From JBGAKG01 sp044224495 (GTDB taxonomy: Bacteria; Myxococcota_A; Polyangia; Polyangiales; Polyangiaceae), in the NCBI GenBank assembly GCA_044224495.1, contig JBGAKG010000009.1:62001-126000 (forward strand): a stretch of DNA of 64,000 nt, written 5' to 3'. Position numbers and translations under genes: made by a program. Shown here piece by piece: positions 8,009 through 16,213 of the stretch. Below the pieces are notes generated by a model. The model was not told the DNA's origin and ran no database searches. It worked only from the letters and a program-made list of their open reading frames with translations. Positions within the stretch are counted from its first letter, which is position 1. Each line of letters starts with the position of its first letter.

Positions 8009-8422
8009 ATGCCTCTCGTCGTCGACGCGCGCGTCACCATCCCGGACGCCGATCTGGCGTGGCACGCCGCGCGCGCCTCGGGACCCGGTGGGCAGAACGT
8101 CAACAAGGTCTCGTCCAAGGTCGAGCTCCGCTTCGATCTCCGGAACACGACCGCCCTCGCGCCCGATGTGAAGGAGCGCCTCTCCGCGCTCGCGAAGAAC
8201 GCGATCGATGGCGACGGCGTCCTCCACGTCGTGAGCCAGGCCACGCGCGATCAGCGGCAGAACCTCGAGGACGCGCGCGAGAAGCTCGCCGTCCTGATCC
8301 GCCAGGCGTTGTTCGTCCCCAAGCGCCGCCGGAAGACGCGCCCGACCCGCGGCTCGGTCGAGCGCCGGCTCGCGAGCAAGGCCCACCGCTCGAAGATCAA
8401 GGCCGACCGGCGCGGAGACTGA
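8009..8422 (+). CDS. arfB: Alternative ribosome-rescue factor ArfB
   Basis: 137 residues, the usual length for ArfB/YaeJ. It has the class I release-factor catalytic motif GPGGQNVNKVSSKVEL (GGQ at 27-29) but no stop-codon recognition domain. The Lys/Arg-rich C-terminal tail (KRRRKTRPTRG, KAHRSKIKADRR) enters the empty mRNA channel of stalled ribosomes in known ArfB. It hydrolyses peptidyl-tRNA on non-stop complexes. The internal ATG at 8009 is chosen because homologues begin a few residues before the conserved fold. Confidence 0.94.
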   Translation: MPLVVDARVTIPDADLAWHAARASGPGGQNVNKVSSKVELRFDLRNTTALAPDVKERLSALAKNAIDGDGVLHVVSQATRDQRQNLEDAREKLAVLIRQALFVPKRRRKTRPTRGSVERRLASKAHRSKIKADRRGD

Positions 8423-8426
8423 GCCT

Positions 8427-10349
8427 TTGGGAGACCACAAGGGATCGATCAAGCATCTCCCCGGTCTCGACGGGCTGCGCGGCCTCGCCGTCCTCGGCGT
8501 CATCGTCTTCCACGGCGGCGTCTGGCTGAAGGGCGGCTACCTCGGCGTCGATCTCTTCTTCGTGCTCTCGGGCTTCTTGATCACGTCGATCATCCTGGCC
8601 GAGGTCGAGAAGACCGGGAAGCTCGCGCTCTCGCGCTTCTGGATCCGTCGGGCGCGGCGCCTGTTCCCCGCGCTCCTCTCGCTCATGCCGGCGATCGCGC
8701 TCTATGCGTGGTTCGTCGCCAAGCCGGACGAGCTGGGCCAGATCCGAAACGGCGCGCTCGCCACGCTCGCCTACGTCGCCAACTGGGAGCAGCTCCTCTC
8801 CCACCGCAGCTACTGGGACCTCTTCGCCGCGCCGTCGCCGCTCGAGCACACCTGGAGCCTCGCGATCGAGGAGCAGTTCTACCTCGTCTGGCCGTTCGTC
8901 TGCGCCGTCGGGCTCGTCGGCATGAAGCTGCGCCGGAAGGGCTTCTTCGTCCTCACGGTCGTGCTCCTGCTCGCGTCGGTCGCCACCACGATCTTCTTCC
9001 TGCGCTATCGTCCCGACGTCACCTCGCGCATCTACTTCGGGACCGACACGCGCTCCGGCGCGATCCTGATGGGCGCCGCGCTCGCGTGCGTGATGGGCCA
9101 CGAGCCGATCGTCCCCGAGCGCTCCGTGCGCGCGCTCGACGTGTCCGGTGCGTTCGCGCTCCTGCTCCTCGGCTGGGCCTGGGTCGCGCTCGATGGGCAG
9201 GACCCGCGCCTCTACCGCGGCGGCTTCTGGGTCACCGAGGGACTGTGCCTCGTGCTCATCGCGTGCGGCGTCGCGGGGAAGGGGAGCGTGATCGGGCGGA
9301 TCCTCGCGTTCCGTCCGCTCGTGTACGTGGGCACGATCAGCTACGGCCTCTACCTCTGGCACTGGCCGATCGATTGCGTGCTCACGCCGGAGCGCGTGCA
9401 CGTTGGGCCGGTGCTCCTCTTCCTGATCCGCACCGCGGTCACGTTCGCGATTGCGGTCCCGTCGCACCGGTTCTTCGAGTCGAAGATCCGCGCGAACGGG
9501 CTCGGCGTCCGCTTCCCGGTCCTCGTCACGATCGCCGCCTTCGCCGCGGCGGGCCTCCTCGTGTTCCGCGCGACGAAGCCGCGCCCGGTCTACGCGGGAC
9601 CGACGATCGTGCCGGTGAAGCCCGGCGAGTACCCGGGCCCGTTCTCGGTCGAGACGAGCGTGCTGCCGCCCGCGAGCGCGCTCCGCCCGGGCACGCTCCG
9701 CATCCTCGTCCTCGGCGACTCGGTCTCGCAGAAGCTCGGCCTCGCGTTGCGGTTCCGCCAAGAGGAGTTCGGCACCTTCGTCGCGGAGCGTGGGGTCGGC
9801 AACTGCAGCATCATGGAGACGCTCTCGGTCACGCGCTTCGATCCCGGGAGTCACCCCGATCCGAGCCACGGCTGCGCCGCGCACTGGGTCGAGGACGTCA
9901 ACGAGCTCCAGCCCGACGTCACCTTCATCGCGCTCGGCGGCGGCTTCTTCGCGACGATGACGGTCAACGGCAAGGAGGTCACGAGCTGCGACAGCGGCTG
10001 GGCCGACGCCTACCGCGGGCGCTTGATGCAGCTCGTCGACGAGATGGGACCCAAGGCGGGACGCGTGATGCTGATGACGGTGCCGTACCCGATGGGGCGC
10101 TGGCGCTACGAGGGCATCGTCGAGCGCGTCGATTGCTTCAACCGCATCGTCGACGACGTCGCGGGGGCGCGCTTCCTCCCGCGGATCGACGTGCGCGAGC
10201 ACGTGTGCCCCAAGGCGAAGGGCCTCGAGTGCAACCTCCTCAGCGACGGCGAGCCGATCCGGCCCGACGGCCTCCACCCGGACGGCGTGGGGGCCGAGGA
10301 GCTCGCGCGCTGGACGCTCGGTCAGATCAAATCGGCTGCGGCGCAGTGA
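8427..10349 (+). CDS. Acyltransferase-3 with C-terminal SGNH domain (OafA type)
   Basis: 640 residues, TTG start 4 bases after arfB. Residues 1-380 form the membrane acyltransferase-3 domain with about ten transmembrane helices. It opens with HLPGLDGLRGLAVLGVIVFHG (the conserved R and H) and includes RRARRLFPAL. The soluble C-terminus is an SGNH hydrolase-like domain with the GDS block near residue 430 (LVLGDSVSQKLG) and a C-terminal DGLHPDG block carrying the Asp-His pair. OafA-like proteins move acetyl groups across the inner membrane onto O-antigen, peptidoglycan or other glycans. The substrate is not predictable here. Confidence 0.93.
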   Translation: MGDHKGSIKHLPGLDGLRGLAVLGVIVFHGGVWLKGGYLGVDLFFVLSGFLITSIILAEVEKTGKLALSRFWIRRARRLFPALLSLMPAIALYAWFVAKPDELGQIRNGALATLAYVANWEQLLSHRSYWDLFAAPSPLEHTWSLAIEEQFYLVWPFVCAVGLVGMKLRRKGFFVLTVVLLLASVATTIFFLRYRPDVTSRIYFGTDTRSGAILMGAALACVMGHEPIVPERSVRALDVSGAFALLLLGWAWVALDGQDPRLYRGGFWVTEGLCLVLIACGVAGKGSVIGRILAFRPLVYVGTISYGLYLWHWPIDCVLTPERVHVGPVLLFLIRTAVTFAIAVPSHRFFESKIRANGLGVRFPVLVTIAAFAAAGLLVFRATKPRPVYAGPTIVPVKPGEYPGPFSVETSVLPPASALRPGTLRILVLGDSVSQKLGLALRFRQEEFGTFVAERGVGNCSIMETLSVTRFDPGSHPDPSHGCAAHWVEDVNELQPDVTFIALGGGFFATMTVNGKEVTSCDSGWADAYRGRLMQLVDEMGPKAGRVMLMTVPYPMGRWRYEGIVERVDCFNRIVDDVAGARFLPRIDVREHVCPKAKGLECNLLSDGEPIRPDGLHPDGVGAEELARWTLGQIKSAAAQ

Positions 10350-11829
10350 TCGGCGTCGCGCGGCTGCTCTCCGCCGCGGCGCCGGTCGCGTAGCTCTCGA
10401 GATCGAACCGCTTCGTGCGGCGGCGGAACTCGAACGTGAAGCTCGGCCAGAGCGTCGTGTTCTTGCCGTCCTTCGTCTGGTACCAGCTCTGGCATCCGCC
10501 CTGGGCCCACACGGTGCCTTTCAGCTTGCGCTGGATGTCTTCGTTGTAGGCGCGCATGACCTCGGGCTTGACGTCGACCCACGCGAGCTGGCGATCGCGC
10601 ATCTTCGTCGCGGCATCGAGCACGTAGTTCATCTGCGACTCCATCATGTAGATCATGGAGGAGTGGCCGAGCCCCGTGTTCGGTCCGAGCATCAGGAAGA
10701 AGTTCGGGAACCCGCTGATCGTCGCCCCGAGGTAGGCCTGGATGCCGTCCTTCCACGCGTCGTGGATGGAAAGCCCGCCGCGACCGCGGAGCTCGAACGG
10801 CGCCGCGGCCTCGGCCGCTTCGAAGCCGGTCGCCATGATGATCGCGTCGACCTCGTGCTCGGTGCCGCTGGCGTCGACGATGCCGCGCGGCGTGATCTCG
10901 CGGATGCGATCGGTCACGACGGCGACGTTGTCGCGCTGGAGCGACGGGTACCAGTCGTGCGAGTAGAGGATGCGCTTGCACCCGAGGGTGAACTGCGGCG
11001 TGAGGCGCGCGCGGAGCGCCGGATCGGGCACGCTCTCGGCCAGGAACTTCAGCGCGGCGCGTTGGCGGAAGACGTTGAAGCGCGGATCGACGACGAAGCC
11101 GACCGCGAGGGACTCCATGAAGCCGTAGATCGCGCCGCGGAGCGCCTTCTGCACGAGCGGCCGACGCGCGAAGAGCGCTTGCGCCTTCCTCGAGATCGAC
11201 ACCTCGGGGCGGGGGAGGACCCACGGCGCGGTGCGCTGGTAGACGACGAGCTTCTTCACCCGCTTCACGATGTTCGGGACGATCTGAATCGCGCTCGCGC
11301 CGGTGCCGATGACGGCGACGCGCTTGCCTTCGAGATCGAACGAGTGGTCCCACCGGGCGGAGTGGAAGATCTTCCCGCGGAACGTCTCCGCGCCCGGGAC
11401 CTCGGCGAGGATCGGACGCGTCAGCGCGTGCCCGGAAGCGGAGACGAGAAGACGCGCCTTCGTCTTGCCCTTGGCAGACTCGACGTCCCACGTGCCGGAG
11501 CGCTCGTCGAACGCGGCTGCCTCGATCGCATCGTCGAAGCGGAGGTGCGAGCGGAGCCCGTACTTGTCCGCGCAGTGCTCGAGGTACGCGAGGATCTCGC
11601 TCTGCGGCGCGAAGAGCCGGCTCCAACTGGGGTTCGGCTCGAACGAGTAGCTGTAGAGGTGCGCCGGCACGTCGCACGCGACGCCGGGGTACGTGTTGTC
11701 GCGCCAGACGCCGCCGAGGCGCGACGACTTCTCGTGGATCACGAAGTCGTGGAACCCCGCCTGCTTCAGCCGAATGCCGAGCCCGAGCCCGGCGAAGCCG
11801 CTCCCCGCGATCACGATCTTCTGCGACAT
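10327..11829 (-). CDS. Flavin-binding Baeyer-Villiger-type monooxygenase
   Basis: 500 residues. FAD-binding GSGFAGLG (9-16), the Baeyer-Villiger fingerprint FRGKIFHSARWD at 150-161, and the NADPH Rossmann motif GTGASA (175-180) are all present. Such enzymes insert oxygen next to a carbonyl of ketones or steroid-like substrates; the actual substrate is unknown. The ATG at 11829 lies directly before the first beta strand. A perfect palindrome sits 18 bases upstream, suggesting control by a TetR-like repressor encoded elsewhere. The 3' end overlaps the acyltransferase gene by 23 bases. Confidence 0.93.
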   Translation of the reverse strand: MSQKIVIAGSGFAGLGLGIRLKQAGFHDFVIHEKSSRLGGVWRDNTYPGVACDVPAHLYSYSFEPNPSWSRLFAPQSEILAYLEHCADKYGLRSHLRFDDAIEAAAFDERSGTWDVESAKGKTKARLLVSASGHALTRPILAEVPGAETFRGKIFHSARWDHSFDLEGKRVAVIGTGASAIQIVPNIVKRVKKLVVYQRTAPWVLPRPEVSISRKAQALFARRPLVQKALRGAIYGFMESLAVGFVVDPRFNVFRQRAALKFLAESVPDPALRARLTPQFTLGCKRILYSHDWYPSLQRDNVAVVTDRIREITPRGIVDASGTEHEVDAIIMATGFEAAEAAAPFELRGRGGLSIHDAWKDGIQAYLGATISGFPNFFLMLGPNTGLGHSSMIYMMESQMNYVLDAATKMRDRQLAWVDVKPEVMRAYNEDIQRKLKGTVWAQGGCQSWYQTKDGKNTTLWPSFTFEFRRRTKRFDLESYATGAAAESSRATPITAPQPI

Positions 11830-11846
11830 GGCCCGTAAGCTAGCTC

Positions 11847-11867
11847 CTATTGACCAAGAGTCAATAG
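11847..11867 (-). promoter_or_regulatory. Palindromic operator candidate upstream of the monooxygenase
   Basis: CTATTGAC-CAAGA-GTCAATAG: 8-base perfect arms around a 5-base spacer, unusually AT-rich for this genome. On the minus strand it contains TTGACT, a good -35 hexamer, so a bound repressor would block RNA polymerase. Size and symmetry fit a TetR-type dimer site. Confidence 0.55.
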
Positions 11868-11919
11868 TATCCAGGAGCAGCGCGTTGACGGCCACGCCAC
11901 CCCGCGATGCAATCGCCGG

Positions 11920-12630
11920 ATGCCCAGCGAATGCCCGAGTTGCGGGGCTTCCGCGCACCTCGAGCGCGGGGTCCTGTTCGACGATGCGACGGCGCGGGCA
12001 TGCATGGCGTGCGGCGCGGTCCGCGTGAACGAGCTCGAGACCGTCGAGTCCGACAATCCGCACGTCGACCCCGAAGTGGTCGCGAAGCCGCTGAGCCTCG
12101 ACGCCGATGCGCGAGCGTGGGTGGCGGAGCTCCCGCGCCGCACGGCGAACGGAGGGTTCCTCCGCGCGTCCGTGCGGGCCGCAACACAGGCGTCGCTTGC
12201 GCTCGTCGAAGCCGAAGCCGACGCCAGGCCGGGGTCGCTCGGGGAGCGACTCCGCGCCGCGGGCGTGCCTGGACGTCCGCCGCCCGCGACGCGTGGGCTG
12301 GACCCGTTTCGGCGGGTGTACGCCGCGCTGGCGCTCGGGCCGTCGTCACCGCTCGTCGGGGCGTTGCTCCTCGCGGAGGGCGGCTCCCTCGCCGGCGAGC
12401 TCGCGCGCGACTGGCTCGCGACGCGCGGCAACGTCCTCGGCGAGGTCGCCGCGACGCTCCACACGCTTCGACCCGCGAACGTCACCATCGCCGTCGCCGC
12501 AGCGCTCGCCACGGCGACGGCGGAGGAGCGTGCTGCGCTCGCGGCGGCCGTGAGGCGGAAGCTGGACGCGACCGACCCCCACTCGAGCGACGTCGCCGAG
12601 CTGCGTCGCGTGCTCGACCGGTTGGTGTAA
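11920..12630 (+). CDS. Hypothetical protein with N-terminal zinc-ribbon
   Basis: 236 residues. The N-terminus has two Cys pairs (CPSCG at about 5-9 and CMACG at about 29-33), the pattern of a small zinc ribbon. The rest is Ala/Arg/Leu-rich, predicted helical, with no recognised family. No signal peptide or membrane segment. It lies just upstream of a PNPOx-like gene on the same strand (11-base gap), so the two may be co-transcribed. Function not assigned. Confidence 0.65.
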   Translation: MPSECPSCGASAHLERGVLFDDATARACMACGAVRVNELETVESDNPHVDPEVVAKPLSLDADARAWVAELPRRTANGGFLRASVRAATQASLALVEAEADARPGSLGERLRAAGVPGRPPPATRGLDPFRRVYAALALGPSSPLVGALLLAEGGSLAGELARDWLATRGNVLGEVAATLHTLRPANVTIAVAAALATATAEERAALAAAVRRKLDATDPHSSDVAELRRVLDRLV

Positions 12631-12641
12631 GCTCCGGCCGC

Positions 12642-13061
12642 ATGAAGAAGGCGGCGCTCGTCGAGTTCGTGGCCCGGCATCGCTGGGCGGTCGAGGCGAC
12701 CATCGGCGAAGAGGGGCCCCAAGCGGCCGTCATCGGCGTCGCCGTCACCGACGACCTCGAGATCGTGTTCGACACGTCCACCCGATCGCGCAAGGCGGAG
12801 AACCTGCGCCGCACGCGGAAGATCGCGCTCGTGGTGGGCTGGGACGACGCGCAGACCGTCCAGATCGAGGGCACGGTCGACGAACCGAAGGGCGCCGACA
12901 AAGCGCGCCTGCTCGAAGCGTACGTCGCGAAGTTCCCCGACGGAGCCGACCGCGCGAAGGATCCGGACATCACGCACTTCCGGGTGAAGCCGACGTGGGC
13001 GCGCTTCAGCGACTTCAGCGGCCCGGAGGTCGTGATCGAGGAGACGAAGCTGGGAGGCTGA
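12642..13061 (+). CDS. Pyridoxamine 5'-phosphate oxidase-like flavoprotein
   Basis: 139 residues with the split-barrel pattern of the PNPOx-like family. LVEFVARHRWAVEATIGEEG at the start and DTSTRSRKAENLRR near residue 50 contain the strand and Arg/Lys positions that contact flavin phosphate. Members bind FMN, F420 or heme and many reduce small molecules. True PdxH enzymes are longer (about 215 residues), so vitamin B6 synthesis is unlikely. Precise role unknown. Confidence 0.75.
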   Translation: MKKAALVEFVARHRWAVEATIGEEGPQAAVIGVAVTDDLEIVFDTSTRSRKAENLRRTRKIALVVGWDDAQTVQIEGTVDEPKGADKARLLEAYVAKFPDGADRAKDPDITHFRVKPTWARFSDFSGPEVVIEETKLGG

Positions 13062-13064
13062 CGC

Positions 13065-14060
13065 TCACACGTAGCCCTCTCGCGCGAACCACCCGAACGC
13101 GTCGCGGACCGCCACGTCCAGCGGGGTCTCCGGCACCCCGAGCTCCCGCACCGCCTTCGAGCCGTCGGCGGAGAGCCCGATCTCGGAGATGGCGACCGCG
13201 TCGCGCGTGAGAAGCGGCTCGCTCTTCGTCAGCGCCGCGAGCGCTTCGCTCGCGAGCGCGCCGAGCCGCGCGAGGCCGTAGCCCAGCTCGACCATCGGGG
13301 GCGACCGACCCAGCGCGGAGGCCGCCATGAGCGCGAGCTCCCAGAGCTCGAGATCGCGTGTCCCAAGAAGGTACGTCTCCCCGCGGCGGCCGTGCTTGGC
13401 CGCGAGCACGTGCCCGCGCGCCATGTCGCGCACGTCGGCGAAGCAGCCGCGCGTGCGGACGAGCGGCACCACGGGGAGCGTCGCGACGCGGAGGAGGAGC
13501 TTTCCGGTCGGCGTCGGCCGGACGTCGCCCGGTCCGATCGGGCCGGTGGGGGCGACGATCACGACGTCGAGCCCCGCCGCGGCGCGGGCGCGCGCGGCGT
13601 CCTCCGCGACGGCGTGGGCGTCGGCCTTGGTCCGCGCGTAGACGTTGCCGGTTCCGCCGAGGCCGAACGCGTCCGCCTCCGTCGCGCGCCGGTTCTTCCC
13701 CGCGAAGCGCGCGATCGAGCTGGTGTGGACGACGCGCCGAACGCCGGCGCGCCGCGCTCGGTCGAGCACGCGGCGCGTCCCTTCGACGTTCACCGCCCGC
13801 ATGAGGTCGCCCGCACCCCGGGCGAGCGAGTAGACCGCGGCGAGGTGGAACACGTGATCGACTCCCGCCATCGCGCGCGCGATCGACGCATCGTCGCGGA
13901 CGTCGCCCTCGACGCGCGCGACGTCGAGCGCGTCGAGGTTCCGGAGATCTTCCCCCGGGCGGACGAGCGCGCGCACCTTCGCGCCGTCCTCGACGAGCGC
14001 CCGCACGACGTGGGCGCCGATGAAGCCGGCCGCTCCCGTCACCAGCGCCCGCTCGATCAT
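13065..14060 (-). CDS. NAD-dependent epimerase/dehydratase (extended SDR)
   Basis: 331 residues. N-terminal cofactor loop TGAAGFIG at 8-15, DVRD adenine-side residues, HLAAVYS, and the catalytic YxxxK as YARTK. The length and the sequence around RALVRPGEDLRNL resemble the HpnA-like sugar epimerase/dihydroflavonol reductase group. The substrate cannot be read from the sequence. The ATG at 14060 overlaps the stop of the upstream gene by 4 bases (ATGA), so the two are translationally coupled and share the twin operators at 14630-14678. Confidence 0.85.
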   Translation of the reverse strand: MIERALVTGAAGFIGAHVVRALVEDGAKVRALVRPGEDLRNLDALDVARVEGDVRDDASIARAMAGVDHVFHLAAVYSLARGAGDLMRAVNVEGTRRVLDRARRAGVRRVVHTSSIARFAGKNRRATEADAFGLGGTGNVYARTKADAHAVAEDAARARAAAGLDVVIVAPTGPIGPGDVRPTPTGKLLLRVATLPVVPLVRTRGCFADVRDMARGHVLAAKHGRRGETYLLGTRDLELWELALMAASALGRSPPMVELGYGLARLGALASEALAALTKSEPLLTRDAVAISEIGLSADGSKAVRELGVPETPLDVAVRDAFGWFAREGYV

Positions 14061-14614
14061 GGGCGCTCGAGCCCGAACCAAAGCACGAAGTGCTTCTTCA
14101 GGCCGACGCGCAGCCACGCCTGGCCCAGGAAGAGACCGTCGTCGATCGCGCGCACCTCGTCTTCGACGGCGCGGATGAAGAACGGGTTGCCCGGGAGATC
14201 GTAGTCGAGGTTCACGCACGGCTCCCCGTCGTGGCGCGACGGGCGGACCGTCGTCCGGAAGCGGAAGAGGAGCACGCGGTCGGAGACCACACGGTTCATG
14301 CCCTCGCCGGTCGTGGCGCTCCAGTGCGAGAAGCTCTTGCCGCGCCACGGGAACGAGTCGCGCCCCGCCCAGACGCGCCCGAGCGCGCGGAGCACGTTCG
14401 GTTGCGCGACGTGGAGCATGCGCCCGCGGAGATCCCCGTCGAGCGCGGGCATCGCGGGGGCAGGCGCGCCCTCGTAGAGGCGAACGAGCTCGGCGTGCTC
14501 TCGGTCGAGCAGACCATCGACGCCCCGCGTGCGCGGAGCGGCCGGTGCGTTCGAGGCCGCGCGGAGCTTGGCGGCAGGAGCAGGGAGGGGGGCGACGTCG
14601 ACGGCGTGGGTCAT
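14057..14614 (-). CDS. Uncharacterised protein co-transcribed with the epimerase
   Basis: 185 residues, no signal peptide, no recognised family. The first 40 residues are Ala/Pro-rich. The C-terminal 130 are beta-rich with features of a lipid-binding or cyclase-like barrel (LLFRFRTTVRPS, NLDYDLPGNPFFIRAVEDEVR, DDGLFLGQAWLR), compatible with a small-molecule binding or modifying role. The ATG at 14614 has an AAAGGGA ribosome site. Pairing with an NAD-dependent epimerase behind two operators suggests an inducible two-gene pathway. Confidence 0.7.
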   Translation of the reverse strand: MTHAVDVAPLPAPAAKLRAASNAPAAPRTRGVDGLLDREHAELVRLYEGAPAPAMPALDGDLRGRMLHVAQPNVLRALGRVWAGRDSFPWRGKSFSHWSATTGEGMNRVVSDRVLLFRFRTTVRPSRHDGEPCVNLDYDLPGNPFFIRAVEDEVRAIDDGLFLGQAWLRVGLKKHFVLWFGLERP

Positions 14615-14629
14615 GGGCGGTCCCTTTCT

Positions 14630-14647
14630 ACATACGGGTTCGTATGT
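14630..14647. promoter_or_regulatory. Operator candidate, copy 1
   Basis: ACATACGGGTTCGTATGT: 7-base perfect arms (ACATACG/CGTATGT) around GGTT, 16 bases upstream of the 14057-14614 gene. It matches the second copy at 14661 in every arm base. Confidence 0.7.
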
Positions 14648-14660
14648 GGATACCATTTCC

Positions 14661-14678
14661 ACATACGGGTCCGTATGT
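14661..14678. promoter_or_regulatory. Operator candidate, copy 2
   Basis: ACATACGGGTCCGTATGT, the same arms as copy 1 with spacer GGTC. Centre-to-centre distance is 31 bases, close to three helical turns, so two dimers would sit on the same DNA face. A TTGACA hexamer (minus strand, 14684-14679) overlaps this copy and could be the -35 element of the operon promoter. Confidence 0.7.
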
Positions 14679-14724
14679 CAACGCCCGCACGGTCGCTTCG
14701 AACGACCGTCGTGCTCGTCGACGC

Positions 14725-16188
14725 TCAGAGCGCCGGTCGCTTCGCGAACCACGGCCGCTCGGCCTCGAGCTGGCTCGCCAACCGCAGCAGGAGCCCCTCT
14801 TCGCCGAAGCGCGCCACGAACTGCACGCCGTACGGCATGTCCGCCCAGTGCAGCGGGACCGACATGCTCGGCGTGCTCGTCATGTTCGAGAGCTGGGTGA
14901 ACGGCGTGCGCTCCAGGCTCTTCTGCGCGAGCTTGTCGACGATGCCGGTGCGCAGGAGGGCCTTCCCGAGGCCCAGCCGCATGACGGCGCGCACCATCGA
15001 CTGCTCGCGGGCGGGCATGGCGAGCTCACCGGTGCGCGCGGGCGGGTGCGCGGTCGTCGGCGTGAGGTAGAGGTCGAACTTCTCGTGGAAGCGCCCGAGC
15101 GCGCGCGTGTAGTCGTTCCACTTCTTGCGCGCGGTGACGTACTCGCCCGCGCTGACGCTCCGCCCGAGCAGGGCGAGCGCGCGGGTGTCGAGCTCGAAGT
15201 CTTCGTCGCGGGCGCCCGTCTTCGCCTTCGCGTCCGCGACGCTCGACGCGACTTGCCCGAAGTACATCGTCACGTAGCTCCGCGCGAGATCGCGCCCGTC
15301 GACGTCCGGGGCGGCTTCTTCGACGCGGTGCCCGAGCTTCTCGAGCAGCTTCGCGGCCTCCTGGACCGCACGCACGCACTCGGGGTGGACGGTGCCGCCG
15401 ACGGGGCTCGCGGTCGAGAAACCGATCCGCAGCTTGCCGGGATCGCGCCCGACCTCGTCCGCGAACGGGCGCTCCGGCGGAGCGATTCGGAACGGCGCGC
15501 CGACGTCGGGCCCGTGGATCGCATCGAGCATCCGCGCCGAGTCGCGGACGCTCCGGGTGAGCACGTGCTCGCTGGACGCGCCTTCCCAAACCTCGCCCCG
15601 CGGCGCGGACGGCACGCGCCCGCGGCAGGGGCGCAAGCCGAAGAGCCCGCAGTAGGCGGCGGGGATGCGGATCGAGCCCCCGCCGTCCGACGCACCGGCG
15701 GCCGGGACGATCCCGCCCGCGACGGCGGCGGCCGCCCCGCCCGACGAGCCACCCGTCGTCCGATCGAGGTCCCACGGGTTCCGCGTGACGCCGAAGAGCG
15801 CGGTCTCGATGACCGCCTTCAGCGCGAACTCGGAGGTGGCGGTCTTTCCGAAGACGACGAGCCCCGCGGCCAGGAATCGCTTCACGGCCTCGGAGTGCTC
15901 GCGCGGGCGGTAGTCCCGCAGCGCGCGACTCCCCGACGTCGTCGGGACGCCGGCGTAATCCTGCTGGATGTCCTTGAGGAGGAAGGGCACGCCCGCGAAC
16001 GGCCCGGAGAGCTCGCCCTTCACGCGCTCCTCCGCTTGCTCGTGCATCGGGATGACGATCGCGTTGAGCTTCGGGTTCACCGCGTCCGCGCGGGCGCGGG
16101 CGGCGGCGAGGAGCTCCTTCGGGGAGACCTCGCGCTTCTGGACGAGCTCGGCGAGCCCAGTGGCATCGTAGTCGGTGTATTCGCGCAT
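14725..16188 (-). CDS. Amidase signature family hydrolase
   Basis: 487 residues, the usual length. The Ser-cisSer-Lys triad is recognisable: Lys72 in PFLLKDIQ, cis-Ser148 in TGGSSGG (145-151), and nucleophile Ser172 in GGGSIRIPA. Members hydrolyse amides ranging from Glu-tRNA side chains to fatty amides and nylon oligomers. GatA identity is unlikely because gatB and gatC are absent nearby. Cytoplasmic, no signal peptide. Confidence 0.92.
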   Translation of the reverse strand: MREYTDYDATGLAELVQKREVSPKELLAAARARADAVNPKLNAIVIPMHEQAEERVKGELSGPFAGVPFLLKDIQQDYAGVPTTSGSRALRDYRPREHSEAVKRFLAAGLVVFGKTATSEFALKAVIETALFGVTRNPWDLDRTTGGSSGGAAAAVAGGIVPAAGASDGGGSIRIPAAYCGLFGLRPCRGRVPSAPRGEVWEGASSEHVLTRSVRDSARMLDAIHGPDVGAPFRIAPPERPFADEVGRDPGKLRIGFSTASPVGGTVHPECVRAVQEAAKLLEKLGHRVEEAAPDVDGRDLARSYVTMYFGQVASSVADAKAKTGARDEDFELDTRALALLGRSVSAGEYVTARKKWNDYTRALGRFHEKFDLYLTPTTAHPPARTGELAMPAREQSMVRAVMRLGLGKALLRTGIVDKLAQKSLERTPFTQLSNMTSTPSMSVPLHWADMPYGVQFVARFGEEGLLLRLASQLEAERPWFAKRPAL

Positions 16189-16213
16189 CGTGGCGCGAGA
16201 GGTTACACCGCCG

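Noticed and set aside
7942..8244. N-terminal extension of the zincin-like lipoprotein gene
   Set aside because: It overlaps arfB on the other strand, lacks a signal-like start and has shadow composition. The GTG at 7941 directly precedes the lipoprotein signal.
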